A stretch of 24,504 nt of DNA from a virus. The stretch spans positions 1 through 24,504 of the IMG/VR virus record IMGVR_UViG_3300022413_000038. One strand, written 5' to 3'. The position numbers and the translations under genes were made by a program. Within the stretch, counting starts at the first letter, position 1. Every line of letters starts with the position of its first letter. A model generated the notes under the pieces. That model saw only the letters and a list, made by a program, of their open reading frames with translations. It was not told the DNA's origin and made no database searches. Below are positions 1-7,680 of this stretch, piece after piece.

Positions 1-603
1 CCGCTCGGCATACCGGAACAGCAGGCCGACATGCTGGCTTTCCAGCACCGGGGCGCTGAAGGTTATGGTAATGGAGCCGGTAAGTGCAGAAGGCGTCATC
101 GTGACGCCGAAATCGGCGAACCGGTAGAACGGAATTCTGGTCTCGCCGCTAAGGCCGATCAGGAACGAAAAATCAGCGATGGACCATGTACCGGCATCGG
201 AATCGTAGGTGATCACCTGCGTCGGCATGGACCGGTGCGTGACGTAGATTTCCTTCTCGTTCAGCTCCCAGTCCAGTTCCGGAAGCATCCCGAGCGTCCA
301 CGGCGCCGCAAGGTCGCTGACCACCGCCCCGGTCAGATCGCGGGCGACGAACCGGTTGGCCTTGAGGGTCACGTCGAATTCGATCTCGGAGACCGGCGAG
401 ACGCGCTCGTTGAGCCCGGTTTCGTAATAGCGGATCCTGCGGCCCTGCCGGCGGGTGATGCCCTTGACGTCCAGCGGGCGCGTATTGAGCGCCTTTTTCA
501 GCCCCGCCTTGTGGATATCGACGTCATCGCGGCGTTCTGCATCGGGATCCAGCTCTCCGGCGGAGAAATCGCGTTGCGGCTCGACTGCCTTTGGGATCGT
601 CAT
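1..603 (-). CDS. Phage tail protein, N-terminal part (tail tubular protein B-like / tail hub family), truncated by window edge
   Basis: An open frame runs from an ATG at 603 to the window edge without a stop, giving 201 residues. The N-terminus reads FSAGELDPDAERRDD followed by GLKKALNTRPLDVKGITRRQGRR. This resembles the 'FSGGELSP...RTDL...GL...NF...GGV.RRPG' opening of large podovirus tail proteins that follow tail tubular protein A. The start overlaps the stop of the upstream gene as ATGA, so translation is probably coupled. Family assignment rests on this opening and on gene order. The remainder of the gene lies outside the window. Confidence 0.6.
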   Translation of the reverse strand, partial: MTIPKAVEPQRDFSAGELDPDAERRDDVDIHKAGLKKALNTRPLDVKGITRRQGRRIRYYETGLNERVSPVSEIEFDVTLKANRFVARDLTGAVVSDLAAPWTLGMLPELDWELNEKEIYVTHRSMPTQVITYDSDAGTWSIADFSFLIGLSGETRIPFYRFADFGVTMTPSALTGSITITFSAPVLESQHVGLLFRYAER

Positions 604-1202
604 CCACGGCGCCTCCGGCGGGCGGCACCGATCGCGGAGCTGAAGCGGTTACGGCCGGGGTTTTCCTGCCCCGTATACGGCCGCGCCTCGGCAAGCCGCG
701 CCTCTGCCATCGCATCGCGGTCCTTGGCCTCGTCGAAATCCTCGTTGAGCGCGCGAAGGATCCCGGCTTCCGTCATCAGCCGCAGCACGGTTTCGGCCTG
801 CGGGTGCCATGCGGCGTCGGGCGGCGCATAGACGAACCGGGCAATCAGCGTTTCGTTGACGTTCGTGCACACATGCCCCGACATGAGCTCGTAATCGGTC
901 AGCGGATATGTCGACGGCAGATTCGTCGTTGTGGCCTGGCGCAGAACGACCCGCAGATGCAGGATTTCGCCGGGCAGGGCGTAGGCAAATTGATGGCTCT
1001 GGCTCGGATTGTTCGCCGCCGGAACCTGGCTGATCACTTCCTCTTTGGTGGCGAACGGCCATTTGTGCCGGCTCTGCAGATCGGCGATGGCGGTTTCGAG
1101 CGCCGTCTCAGCCGCGATCCATTCGTCGGTGCCGTCATCGAGGTTGACTGTCCGGTTCGCCGTCAGCTGCAGCGCCCGATTGATGATGGTGAGCCTGTCC
1201 AT
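600..1202 (-). CDS. Tail tubular protein A-like head-tail adaptor
   Basis: This 200-residue protein opens MDRLTIINRALQL, followed by an acidic linker and a helical segment with DLQSRHKWPFATKEE. That is the pattern of the T7 gp11-like tail tubular protein A family ('IINRAL..lG...I..l......A......'), which forms the adaptor ring between portal and tail. Its length fits the family (about 190-200 residues). No good Shine-Dalgarno precedes the ATG at 1202. A terminator-like hairpin and one copy of the repeated late element lie just upstream (1232-1270). Downstream it overlaps the next tail gene by four bases. The assignment is by pattern and position. Confidence 0.72.
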   Translation of the reverse strand: MDRLTIINRALQLTANRTVNLDDGTDEWIAAETALETAIADLQSRHKWPFATKEEVISQVPAANNPSQSHQFAYALPGEILHLRVVLRQATTTNLPSTYPLTDYELMSGHVCTNVNETLIARFVYAPPDAAWHPQAETVLRLMTEAGILRALNEDFDEAKDRDAMAEARLAEARPYTGQENPGRNRFSSAIGAARRRRRG

Positions 1203-1231
1203 GACGGCACGGTGCGCAGATCAGGAAAATC

Positions 1232-1243
1232 CTGCAACGCACC
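1232..1243 (-). repeat. Late-region 12-bp element, copy 1
   Basis: On the minus strand this reads GGTGCGTTGCAG, 11 of 12 bases identical to the AGTGCGTTGCAG consensus. It lies 29 bp upstream of the tail tubular protein A start, directly after a terminator-like hairpin. One of five copies; see the finding for the comparison. Confidence 0.7.
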
Positions 1244-1270
1244 AAAGAAAAGCCCCGGCGAACCGGGGCT
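1241..1270 (-). terminator. Rho-independent terminator inside the late operon
   Basis: On the minus strand AGCCCCGG, a TTCG tetraloop and CCGGGGCT form a perfect 8-bp stem (1270-1251), followed by TTTTCTTTGG. A UUCG loop on a GC-rich stem with a U-rich tail is a classical intrinsic terminator. It sits between the stop of the 71-residue gene (1296) and the start of tail tubular protein A (1202). It probably sets a lower transcription level for tail genes, or is read through. Confidence 0.7.
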
Positions 1271-1295
1271 GCAATCGCAAGTCAGGGAGGAGACC

Positions 1296-1511
1296 TCAGC
1301 CGGACGTCTCGGCGTCCTTCTTGGCCGGTTCGGTTTTCTTCGCGGCGGGCTTCTTCGCCTCGCCTTCAGCCTCGCCTTCAGCCTCAACGGCAACGGGCGA
1401 CTGCGAGGACCATTCTTTCGGATGCGCCTTCAGCGCGCGGCGCGCGTCCACGGCGTCCATCGTCGCCGGTTCGCCAGTATCGCGATTGTAGATGGTGACT
1501 TGTCTCGGCAT
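1296..1511 (-). CDS. Small Ala/Lys/Glu-rich phage protein, unknown function
   Basis: A 71-residue protein opening MPRQVTIYNRDTGEPATM, with a low-complexity C-terminal half (repeated EGEAEGEAKKPAAKKTEPAKK) that looks disordered and charged. The N-terminal 35 residues could be a small folded strand-rich unit. The ATG at 1511 is preceded by AAGGACAAG, a good ribosome binding site. It sits between the capsid cement gene and the tail adaptor, where small head-completion or decoration proteins are often found. No family is recognised. A terminator follows it. Confidence 0.6.
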   Translation of the reverse strand: MPRQVTIYNRDTGEPATMDAVDARRALKAHPKEWSSQSPVAVEAEGEAEGEAKKPAAKKTEPAKKDAETSG

Positions 1512-1540
1512 CTTGTCCTTCTCCGATCAATCGTTTCCGA

Positions 1541-1972
1541 TCAGTATTTGACGACTGCCCAGGCCGTGAAGTCGATCGACGGCGAAGTGCCGCCAACGTC
1601 GACATAACAGCGGATATATTTGTAGGGCTGATCATCCTGTTCGGTCGGGAACGGCAGCTCGTACCGGCCGATCGTCGAATCCTGCGCGCCACCCTTGCGG
1701 GCGGCCGTCGCGCCGAGGTTCAGCATCGCGAGGTTCTCGATACCCGAGGCAAAGCCGGAATCGTTGGAGCCCTGCACGATGATGTTGTACTCCTCATCGG
1801 CGTTCGCGATATCGATCGCCGTGACGTCGATCAGCATCACCATTTCGGCCCGGCCGGCGCCGACGTCCTTGATGACGTTGGCCGCGGCAACCTGCGTCAC
1901 CCCGTCAGCGGAGATCGCGCCCGCATCCTTGAAGTGAAGTTCCTTGTCGGGCGTGTAGGTTCTCTGGCCCAT
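1541..1972 (-). CDS. Capsid cement/decoration protein (Bbp16-like)
   Basis: A 143-residue protein, mostly predicted beta, with DAGAISADGVTQVAAANVIKDVG near the N-terminus, IIVQGSNDSGFASG in the middle and YKYIRCYVDVGGTSPSIDFTAWAV at the C-terminus. This layout matches Bbp16-family capsid cement proteins of Bordetella phage BPP-1 and relatives ('NVIDLG...', 'Q.SDD..F', 'RYLRL.Y.V.G'). It directly follows the major capsid gene, as in BPP-1. The start at 1972 has AGGGGATTGAAAC upstream, a strong ribosome binding site. Expected to coat the capsid exterior. The family call is from pattern memory, not a search. Confidence 0.62.
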   Translation of the reverse strand: MGQRTYTPDKELHFKDAGAISADGVTQVAAANVIKDVGAGRAEMVMLIDVTAIDIANADEEYNIIVQGSNDSGFASGIENLAMLNLGATAARKGGAQDSTIGRYELPFPTEQDDQPYKYIRCYVDVGGTSPSIDFTAWAVVKY

Positions 1973-2009
1973 GTTTCAATCCCCTTCGTTCAGTGTCTCA
2001 GGCTGCCGC

Positions 2010-2945
2010 TTACTTGACGAAGGCGGCGTCGGTGATCGAGGTCAGCCGCGTCATGCAGAACGGGTGCTCGTCGACAAGGCCCACGTCCCAGGCAAAGTGC
2101 GTCCGGTAGGTGATGCCGTTTTCCAGCAAGCCCTTGTCATCGAAGTCCATCGCCCGGATTTGGATGGCGAAGACGCCATCGTCGCCGAAGCTGACAATGA
2201 AGATCGACGCGGTGACGGCGGCGCCGCCGCCCTGGCCGACTTCGTTGTACGGCAGGATGACGCCGTGCTTGTCGCGCGGATAGCCCCACAGGATCGGCAG
2301 ACCGGCGTAGGACATCTTCACCCCGCCGACCTGATCCCAGGTCTGGATGACGAAGCCGGAAAGCGTCGTGTCGCGCGCCGCCTGGATGAACCGCGGCTGC
2401 ATGTCGCGCGAGGCGATGATGTGCGACGGCTGGTATGTGTTCTTGATGGCGTTGTCGAGATTGTAGAGGGACAATGCCGCGCCGCCGGAGGCGGTCGAAT
2501 TGTGAAGCAGCCGCTCGCCGGTGGCGCGCTGTTTCAGGCCGTTGAATTCCTTGACGTTCGTGGTGTTGTCGCCGGCCAGGAACGTATCGGTCCACAGCTT
2601 GCCGGCCGAGGCCATTGCCAGCCGCTCCTGCTTGGCGCGGCGGCTCTGGCCGTGACGGTCGACGATCGCGCGGTCGACGTCGAGGTCGTGATCGAGGATG
2701 AACGAGCTTTCCTGGAACGGCGAGATCGTGCCTTCGCCCGACGTGCCAGCCTCGTTGATGGCGCGGAAACCGAGCACCGGCAGTTCTTCCTCGCGATACC
2801 CCTCGTAAACGCCGGAGCCGCCAACGCCCTCGAACCGCAATGCGGAAAAGATATCCGAGGATGCCGCAAAGGTCTCGACAAGCGGTCGCTCGATCGAGTC
2901 CTTCTCAAGCCCCTTGGCGTATTCAGGAAGCGTCATCGTGTCCAT
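2010..2945 (-). CDS. Major capsid protein (HK97-fold, Bbp17/podovirus type)
   Basis: A 311-residue protein opening MDTMTLPEYAKGLEKDSIERPLVETF, then SSDIFSALRFEGVGG, LPVLGFRAINEAG, and a long central region with IDDLIA-type helices (LYNLDNAIKNTYQPSHIIASRDM). This is the usual pattern of podovirus major capsid proteins ('T..E.AK......R..iieTF.e.s.il..lpf..i.g'). Length matches the family. It follows the scaffold by 11 bp and has AGGGGATTGAATT upstream of the ATG at 2945, the same ribosome binding site as the cement gene. This fits high and matched expression of the two virion proteins. Confidence 0.85.
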   Translation of the reverse strand: MDTMTLPEYAKGLEKDSIERPLVETFAASSDIFSALRFEGVGGSGVYEGYREEELPVLGFRAINEAGTSGEGTISPFQESSFILDHDLDVDRAIVDRHGQSRRAKQERLAMASAGKLWTDTFLAGDNTTNVKEFNGLKQRATGERLLHNSTASGGAALSLYNLDNAIKNTYQPSHIIASRDMQPRFIQAARDTTLSGFVIQTWDQVGGVKMSYAGLPILWGYPRDKHGVILPYNEVGQGGGAAVTASIFIVSFGDDGVFAIQIRAMDFDDKGLLENGITYRTHFAWDVGLVDEHPFCMTRLTSITDAAFVK

Positions 2946-2956
2946 AATTCAATCCC

Positions 2957-3700
2957 CTATGCCGCTTGTCGCTTCTTCGCCTGGATCTCGCGGGCGCGCA
3001 CCAGGCGCTGATCCGGGCTCATTGCCTCATATTCCTCGTCGGAAATCTCGTCCGTCTTCAAATCGCGGTCGCCGCCCGACGGCTTCGGCGTCCCGCCCTT
3101 GGCGACAGCCATGATCTTTTCGAACGCCTCGACCTGCTTCTGCGTGAACAGTGTTCCGAGAAGCGCGCCGGCATGTTCCGTGCCGACCGTCGCCGCAAGC
3201 CAGGTCTCCACCGCGTCGATCCGCGCGTCGGCCTTGCTGCCGAGCGCCTTCTTTTCTTCCGCCAACCGCTCGTTCAGCTTTTCCGCTTCCGCCGCCTGGA
3301 ATTTGTGATCCAGTTCCAGGAGCTGTTCGAACTGGGCCTGCGACAGATCGTTCTCGTGTGCGAATTCGCGCGCCACGGGCAGGCGCGGGTCATCCGCGTT
3401 GATCTCCACCGGGTTGTCCGGATCGGGCTGCTCGAAGCTGTCCGGCAGCTTCAGTTCGTAGCCGTCGGCATTCTCCGGCACCTGGGCGGCGTGCGAATCG
3501 CGCTCCGCCTTGAAAGCGGCGAGCTCGTTGCGCTGACCGAGAAGGCCTTCGACGTCGACGCCGGTCTCTTCATTCCAGAAATCATCCGGCAGATTGTCCG
3601 GCCGCTGCGGCGTATTATTCTCGCCCTGCTGGCCCTCGGCGCCGGCTCCCTGGTCGCCTTGCTGCTGCTGGTTCTGTTCCTGGCCCGGTTCGTCCGACAT
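2957..3700 (-). CDS. Capsid scaffolding protein
   Basis: A 247-residue, very acidic protein. Residues 1-35 are Gln/Gly/Glu-rich and likely disordered (QEQNQQQQGDQGAGAEGQQ). The middle has PENADGYELKLPDSFE, a motif common in phage scaffolds, followed by a long charged helix (about residues 125-165, EAEKLNERLAEEKKALGSKADAR). The C-terminus is basic (AREIQAKKRQAA), as in scaffolds that bind the capsid with a short positive helix. Position between portal and major capsid genes supports the role. The start at 3700 overlaps 86 bp of the upstream gene in another frame. The ribosome binding site is weak (AGGG). Confidence 0.8.
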   Translation of the reverse strand: MSDEPGQEQNQQQQGDQGAGAEGQQGENNTPQRPDNLPDDFWNEETGVDVEGLLGQRNELAAFKAERDSHAAQVPENADGYELKLPDSFEQPDPDNPVEINADDPRLPVAREFAHENDLSQAQFEQLLELDHKFQAAEAEKLNERLAEEKKALGSKADARIDAVETWLAATVGTEHAGALLGTLFTQKQVEAFEKIMAVAKGGTPKPSGGDRDLKTDEISDEEYEAMSPDQRLVRAREIQAKKRQAA

Positions 3701-3911
3701 CCACTGACCCTGTGTTTTCCGCCAAATTGATCAAAATCAGCGCAAGATTGCGCCGCCCTCGAAACTCCTGCAACGCACTGACTTCCGGACCCTCCTTTTC
3801 GTAGAGGATCGCGTGCAGCGATTCCTGCATCAGGCGGCCTTCAGGCGTGGCGAATGCCCGCCGCCAGGCGTTCTGGACGTCTTCGTCCTTGAGAGAGAGT
3901 TTCGGTTTCAT
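3615..3911 (-). CDS. Bbp19-like small phage protein
   Basis: A 98-residue protein. Residues 13-55 carry AWRRAFATPEGRLMQESLHA and then GRRNLALILINLAE. This matches the Bbp19 family pattern ('vf.TPEGR.vL..Ll...' then 'GRRnvgL.Li'), known as a small gene next to the portal in BPP-1-like phages; its role is unclear. The ATG at 3911 overlaps the portal stop as ATGA. The last ~28 residues (from about GRTGPGTEP) come from DNA that also codes the scaffold N-terminus and look like run-on rather than a conserved domain. One copy of the repeated late element lies inside the coding region. Confidence 0.65.
   Translation of the reverse strand: MKPKLSLKDEDVQNAWRRAFATPEGRLMQESLHAILYEKEGPEVSALQEFRGRRNLALILINLAENTGSVDVGRTGPGTEPAAARRPGSRRRGPAGRE
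3768..3779 (-). repeat. Late-region 12-bp element, copy 2
   Basis: Minus-strand AGTGCGTTGCAG, a perfect copy, preceded by AAGTC as in copy 5. It lies inside the Bbp19-like gene, where it codes Ser-Ala-Leu-Gln, 67 bp upstream of the scaffold start. Confidence 0.75.
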
Positions 3912-5464
3912 TGTTCCCCGCCAGGCTGTTCGGCGCCCGCGGTCGCGGCGCCCTGCAGAATGCCGGCGACCAGCTGCTCGACGCGGTTCGGATCGCGAAG
4001 TTCGACAATCTTGTCGCCGAGTTTCTTCTTGATGTTCTCGATCGTGCGCAGCTCGTCGATCGCCGCCGCGCTGGTCTCCGGCATCAGACCCTTGGCGATC
4101 TCAAGCAGCCGGACCGCGATCTGGACGTCGAGCTGTTCCTGCGCCTGCGCCGCCGGATTGTTCGGCACCAGCGCGATCGCCTTGCCATCGCTCTCGATGT
4201 TGAATTCGTCGAGACGCCCGCGCTTCTCAAGCAGATATTCATAGCGCTTGAAGACGGCCGCCGGCCCTTCGTCGAAAAACTTCTTGCCTGGCGTGCCGAT
4301 GCGGCGCTGCGACAGCACCATTTCGTCGACCCACTGCGTTGCCGTCGGCGGGGTGTCGCCGCGCTGCTGCGGGTAATCGGCATAGAACTGGCGCCGGATC
4401 CTGCGCTCGATATCGGCCAGCGTGTAGAACCCGATATCGGCATCGCCGCTGAAATAGAGCGGTACGAAGTCCCGGCCGGAACCGGGGCGCATCGGATAGG
4501 CCATGCCCGATTCGATGCCCTGCTCGAAGTTCACCACGCCGTCGTCGGGATAGCCGATCGATGGATTGACCGACTGGTCGGCCCGGTCCTGCGTTGCCAT
4601 CGTCAGCGCGTCGAGCACCCGCAGGTTCGGCAGCGAGGCGATCGCCGGGCCGTTCCCCCAGGGCTGCAGCGCGTGCGGCAGGAAGCGCATGACAATATGC
4701 GGGCATGCTGCCTCGCCTTCCAACCGGTCACGCCAGACAACTTCGTCGCATACGGTGATCTCGGCCTGCCAGATGAAATCCTCAGTCACGTTCCAGTCGC
4801 GCCAGTGGCCCCATGCGACCGGGTAGAATTCGTTGGCCTTGGCGCCGATCTTCTTGCGAATTTTCTCCGGAAGATCGATGCCCTTCAGGATGTCGGGGAT
4901 CTGCCGACCTCGAAGATGGCGGACAATGAACCGGTCATCGACGCGGCCGTCAGGCCCGAGATTGATCTCCGTTTCGCGGATCGGATGATGTTGCACATGG
5001 ATCGGATCGAAGCCGTTTGGCTCGTCGACCCACAGCGATACGGTGCCGACGGACAGGTCGGGAACGAGCGCCGTGCCGATCTCGGAATTGAAGTTCGACG
5101 CCCGGATGCCGCGGAAGATCGCGTCGTCGCGCTTTCTCACATCTTCCTCGACCGCCTTGAACCGCTCGTCCGGCACGCCCTCGCCCGCGCCGCTTTTCGC
5201 CCAGTTCAGATGCTCCGGGAAGAACCCGTTGATGACCTCGGTGGCAAAATCGACCGACACTTCCGCGCCGATATCGGTCGCCAGCGTGTCGGCGTCCTTT
5301 TCGACCGTCTGTGAAGGTTTCGTCTGCGAAAGCACCTGACGCGCCAGGCGCGGGTTGGTGAAGAAATAGGCTTCCTGCAGATCGAGCTGGATATCCGACT
5401 TGTGGGCGCGGGCCGCCTGCAACCGCTCCTTGAAGCCGTCATGGTCCTTCTTGTCGAAGGCCAT
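3908..5464 (-). CDS. Portal / head-to-tail connector protein (T7-like family)
   Basis: A 518-residue protein of the podovirus head-tail connector family, the dodecameric ring that forms the DNA entry vertex. Visible marks are an N-terminal helical region, EVSVDFATEVINGFFPEHLNW, SLWVDEPNG, the long PVAWGHWRDWNV strand region, RFLPHALQPWGNGPAIASLPNLRVLD and a C-terminal TPPTATQWVDEMVLSQRRIG stretch. The pattern 'W..G.g.a..alp.i..ln' is typical. The size (usually 500-560) fits. The start at 5464 overlaps the preceding small gene by one base (TGATG), and the stop overlaps the Bbp19-like gene by four. It sits after the terminase, as expected. Confidence 0.9.
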   Translation of the reverse strand: MAFDKKDHDGFKERLQAARAHKSDIQLDLQEAYFFTNPRLARQVLSQTKPSQTVEKDADTLATDIGAEVSVDFATEVINGFFPEHLNWAKSGAGEGVPDERFKAVEEDVRKRDDAIFRGIRASNFNSEIGTALVPDLSVGTVSLWVDEPNGFDPIHVQHHPIRETEINLGPDGRVDDRFIVRHLRGRQIPDILKGIDLPEKIRKKIGAKANEFYPVAWGHWRDWNVTEDFIWQAEITVCDEVVWRDRLEGEAACPHIVMRFLPHALQPWGNGPAIASLPNLRVLDALTMATQDRADQSVNPSIGYPDDGVVNFEQGIESGMAYPMRPGSGRDFVPLYFSGDADIGFYTLADIERRIRRQFYADYPQQRGDTPPTATQWVDEMVLSQRRIGTPGKKFFDEGPAAVFKRYEYLLEKRGRLDEFNIESDGKAIALVPNNPAAQAQEQLDVQIAVRLLEIAKGLMPETSAAAIDELRTIENIKKKLGDKIVELRDPNRVEQLVAGILQGAATAGAEQPGGEQ

Positions 5465-5649
5465 CAGCGTTTCTTGCCTGACAGCGGCGAACCCAGGGAC
5501 GTGCCGGCGAGCGCGTTACGGGCGCCGAACTGGCGCACCAGTGCATCGGTCAGCGACGACACACGGTCCTGTATCGATTCCTGCTTGTCCGCCCGGGCCG
5601 CCTGGCGCTGGCGCTTCACTTCCGGATCCGGCTTCGGCGCGCTGACCAT
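5464..5649 (-). CDS. Small phage protein upstream of portal, unknown function
   Basis: A 61-residue basic, helical protein. It opens MVSAPKPDPEVKRQRQAARAD and ends in SLTDALVRQFGARNALAGTS followed by a Lys/Arg tail. Small proteins of this pattern ('PKPDP.......AA..DK..S....L...T..L...YG.R..LAG') often lie just before the portal in alphaproteobacterial podoviruses. I do not know a function. The ATG at 5649 lies within the 3' end of the preceding frame (134-bp overlap), and the stop forms TGATG with the portal start, so it is probably translationally coupled to the portal. Confidence 0.65.
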   Translation of the reverse strand: MVSAPKPDPEVKRQRQAARADKQESIQDRVSSLTDALVRQFGARNALAGTSLGSPLSGKKR

Positions 5650-6091
5650 GAATATCCCCGCTCACAATGGTTCCACCGTGGGCCAGACAATCGCGGAAAA
5701 ACGCATCGGGACGCAACGCACTGGATTTGACGCCGGTCAGATGCGCCACCTGCGGCACGCACCAGGCGCCCAATTGCAGCCGGCGCTCGAAATGCGCGAA
5801 CGGCGGAATGACGGAGACGATCGTCGACCTGAAGGAAAGCGCTCCGATCAGATCGTCGGCCGCCTCGTCGGGAACGACCAGCACCTGGGATTGCGCATAT
5901 GTCCAGGAATAGAACAGCCAGCCATCGACCGATTCCACGTAGCCGAAGGCCGAGACATGCCGGAACCGCTGCCGCCAGGTCAGCGCCCGCGCCAGCCGGA
6001 GCGGGCTGTCATGATGGAAGACGACGAACCACCGGAGCGGCCGGCACATCACTTCCGGCAGGGGCGGCGCCAGCGATTCAACCCGCAGCAT
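5516..6091 (-). CDS. Conserved phage protein between terminase and portal, unknown function
   Basis: A 191-residue frame. Residues ~18-140 look like a folded domain: RWFVVFHHDSPLRLAR, RQRFRHVSAFGYVE, GWLFYSWTYAQSQVLVVP and RLQLGAWCVPQVAHLTG. Proteins with a '.vF.HD....LA..l...FRH' opening recur at this position in related phages. The last ~45 residues overlap the following 61-residue gene in another frame and are Gly/Pro/Ala-rich, so they are probably run-on after loss of an earlier stop. The start at 6091 overlaps the large terminase stop by 14 bp; Met15 (6049) is an alternative. Function not known. A copy of the repeated late element lies inside it. Confidence 0.6.
   Translation of the reverse strand: MLRVESLAPPLPEVMCRPLRWFVVFHHDSPLRLARALTWRQRFRHVSAFGYVESVDGWLFYSWTYAQSQVLVVPDEAADDLIGALSFRSTIVSVIPPFAHFERRLQLGAWCVPQVAHLTGVKSSALRPDAFFRDCLAHGGTIVSGDIHGQRAEAGSGSEAPAPGGPGGQAGIDTGPCVVADRCTGAPVRRP
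5711..5722 (-). repeat. Late-region 12-bp element, copy 3 (diverged)
   Basis: Minus-strand AGTGCGTTGCGT, matching the first ten of twelve consensus bases. It codes Ser-Ala-Leu-Arg in the gene at 5516-6091 and lies 61 bp upstream of the small gene that precedes the portal. Confidence 0.55.
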
Positions 6092-7631
6092 AGCGGCGCA
6101 GGCCCTTTTTCTTTTTCGCGTACCGCACCGGCTGCGAGCGTCCGCCGACCTCGCCCCGCGTCATCGAACGGCCCTCGCCGGCGCCGAGCATCATGTACTG
6201 CAGCGCATCGCAGACGTCGCTGTACTTGTCCTTGACCGGCTTCGGCTCGCTCATGGCCAGGTTCGCCGTCTTCTGCATGTGGTACCCGCCGGCCATACCC
6301 ACCTTCAGCGTCCGGCAGGCCCAGGGATCCAGCAGGAACCGCGGCAAGCCGTTCGACATGCCGCGCAGCACGAAATCGACGGCATCGATGCGGGTCTGGA
6401 TATTGTTCTGCTTGACCGGCGCCGGATGCACGATCATGCCGTGCGAGCGGTAGACCTCGTAGGCTGTGGTCTCGTCCGTCTGCACGCCGTCCTGGCCCTT
6501 CGGATCGCCGTAAATCTCGATCTCGAACCCGTCATAGTGCTGCGTCAACACCCGCTGCACCTTCGGCGCGAATTCCGAGGCGCCCTCCGCCCGGCCGATC
6601 AGCTCGCGCTGGATCGACCAGCGGCCGTTGATCTCCTGGCCGAACACCGCCGCCGGGTTGCGCCCGAAGTCGAGCCCGACGAACACCTTCCAGCCCGGTA
6701 TCGGCTTCAGCGCCGCCTTCGCCACATGGGTTTCGAGGCTGAAGTTCTTCCAGACCGGATCGCCCTCGACGTAGATCGTGATCCGGTTCATCAGCCGCGA
6801 ATCGATCCACTGCTTCGACTTGCCGAACCGCTTTTCCTGGTAGAAGCCCGGTTTCAGCCAGATCACGTTTTCCGCGTCCGGGTTGACGTCGTAGCCGGCG
6901 ATCGAGCCGTCGGCCGCCTTCTGCTCGATCAGCGCTGGCGGTTGCACAAAATAGGACCAGTTCGGCGGCTGACGGAACGCCTGTCGTTCGTCCTCGCTCC
7001 AATGGTCGGGGAACGGCACCTCGCCCATCATCAGCGGCACCCAGTGATCCTCGTTCGGCGCGTTCATGTCGCCGAGCACGCCGTCCCATCGGCAGCCGCC
7101 GTCTTTCACCGCAGGGAAACGCCCGGTCCGCGATTCCGCCTCGTCGACCAGCGCCTTGTCGATGAACTCCAGCTCGTTGAACCAGAACCCCGTCACCTCG
7201 AGAGAACGCATCTTGCGCACGTCATCGGGCGAATCGAGCGCAATGAACCAGACTTCCATCTCAACGTCGGCGATCTTGACGATATGCCGGAACGGCCGGT
7301 CCCAGTAGAAGCGGCCGTAAACGTCCTCGGGGAACCAGTCGAGCCAGGTCTTGACCGTCGTGCCGCGCAAATCCGGGAACGTGTTGCGCACCACGACCCA
7401 CCTGGTGCGTCGAACCCCGTCGGGCCCGGGATGCTGCGCCATCGCCAGCTTGAAGATCTTCATGCAGCAGGCCGCCGACGTCCCGGACCCGATCGGCCCC
7501 CGGATCAGCGAAACGTGGCTCTCGTCGGCAAGGAAATGCGCCAGAACGCGCCCGGCCGGCCGGTAGATCTTCTGCCCGGTCTTGGCGTCAGTCTCGATCT
7601 TTGGAGGGTCGGCAAGGGCGATTTCGCTCAT
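6078..7631 (-). CDS. terL: Terminase large subunit (DNA-packaging ATPase/nuclease)
   Basis: A 517-residue packaging motor protein. The ATPase part has a P-loop at residues 45-52 (GPIGSGTS) and Walker B within GFWFNELEFI (about 150-160). The C-terminal RNase H-like nuclease shows VGLDFGRNPAA (about 323), IYGDPKGQDG (about 376) and YSDVCDALQYMM (about 480), with acidic residues as expected for metal binding. The P-loop is unusual: the lysine normally before the last Ser/Thr is Thr51 (ACG where AAG would give Lys). Arg44 just before the loop might substitute. No strong ribosome binding site precedes the ATG at 7631. A repeated late element lies 28 bp upstream. Confidence 0.92.
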   Translation of the reverse strand: MSEIALADPPKIETDAKTGQKIYRPAGRVLAHFLADESHVSLIRGPIGSGTSAACCMKIFKLAMAQHPGPDGVRRTRWVVVRNTFPDLRGTTVKTWLDWFPEDVYGRFYWDRPFRHIVKIADVEMEVWFIALDSPDDVRKMRSLEVTGFWFNELEFIDKALVDEAESRTGRFPAVKDGGCRWDGVLGDMNAPNEDHWVPLMMGEVPFPDHWSEDERQAFRQPPNWSYFVQPPALIEQKAADGSIAGYDVNPDAENVIWLKPGFYQEKRFGKSKQWIDSRLMNRITIYVEGDPVWKNFSLETHVAKAALKPIPGWKVFVGLDFGRNPAAVFGQEINGRWSIQRELIGRAEGASEFAPKVQRVLTQHYDGFEIEIYGDPKGQDGVQTDETTAYEVYRSHGMIVHPAPVKQNNIQTRIDAVDFVLRGMSNGLPRFLLDPWACRTLKVGMAGGYHMQKTANLAMSEPKPVKDKYSDVCDALQYMMLGAGEGRSMTRGEVGGRSQPVRYAKKKKGLRRYAAG

Positions 7632-7659
7632 GCCCGCACAATGCCGGACCAGTCAGCTG

Positions 7660-7671
7660 CTGCAACGCACT
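7660..7671 (-). repeat. Late-region 12-bp element, copy 4
   Basis: Perfect minus-strand copy AGTGCGTTGCAG, 28 bp upstream of the large terminase start and outside any coding region. Copy 1 has nearly the same spacing to its gene. Confidence 0.75.
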
Positions 7672-7680
7672 AGGTTGAGC

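Noticed and set aside
1971-3011. Long plus-strand frame (346 codons) opposite the major capsid gene
   Set aside because: Arg/Ala/Gly-rich shadow typical of high-GC antisense frames; the minus-strand capsid gene explains the region.
3911-5314. Plus-strand frame of 467 codons
   Set aside because: Antisense shadow of the portal gene; no protein-like pattern.
6279-7673. Plus-strand frame of 464 codons
   Set aside because: Antisense shadow of the large terminase.
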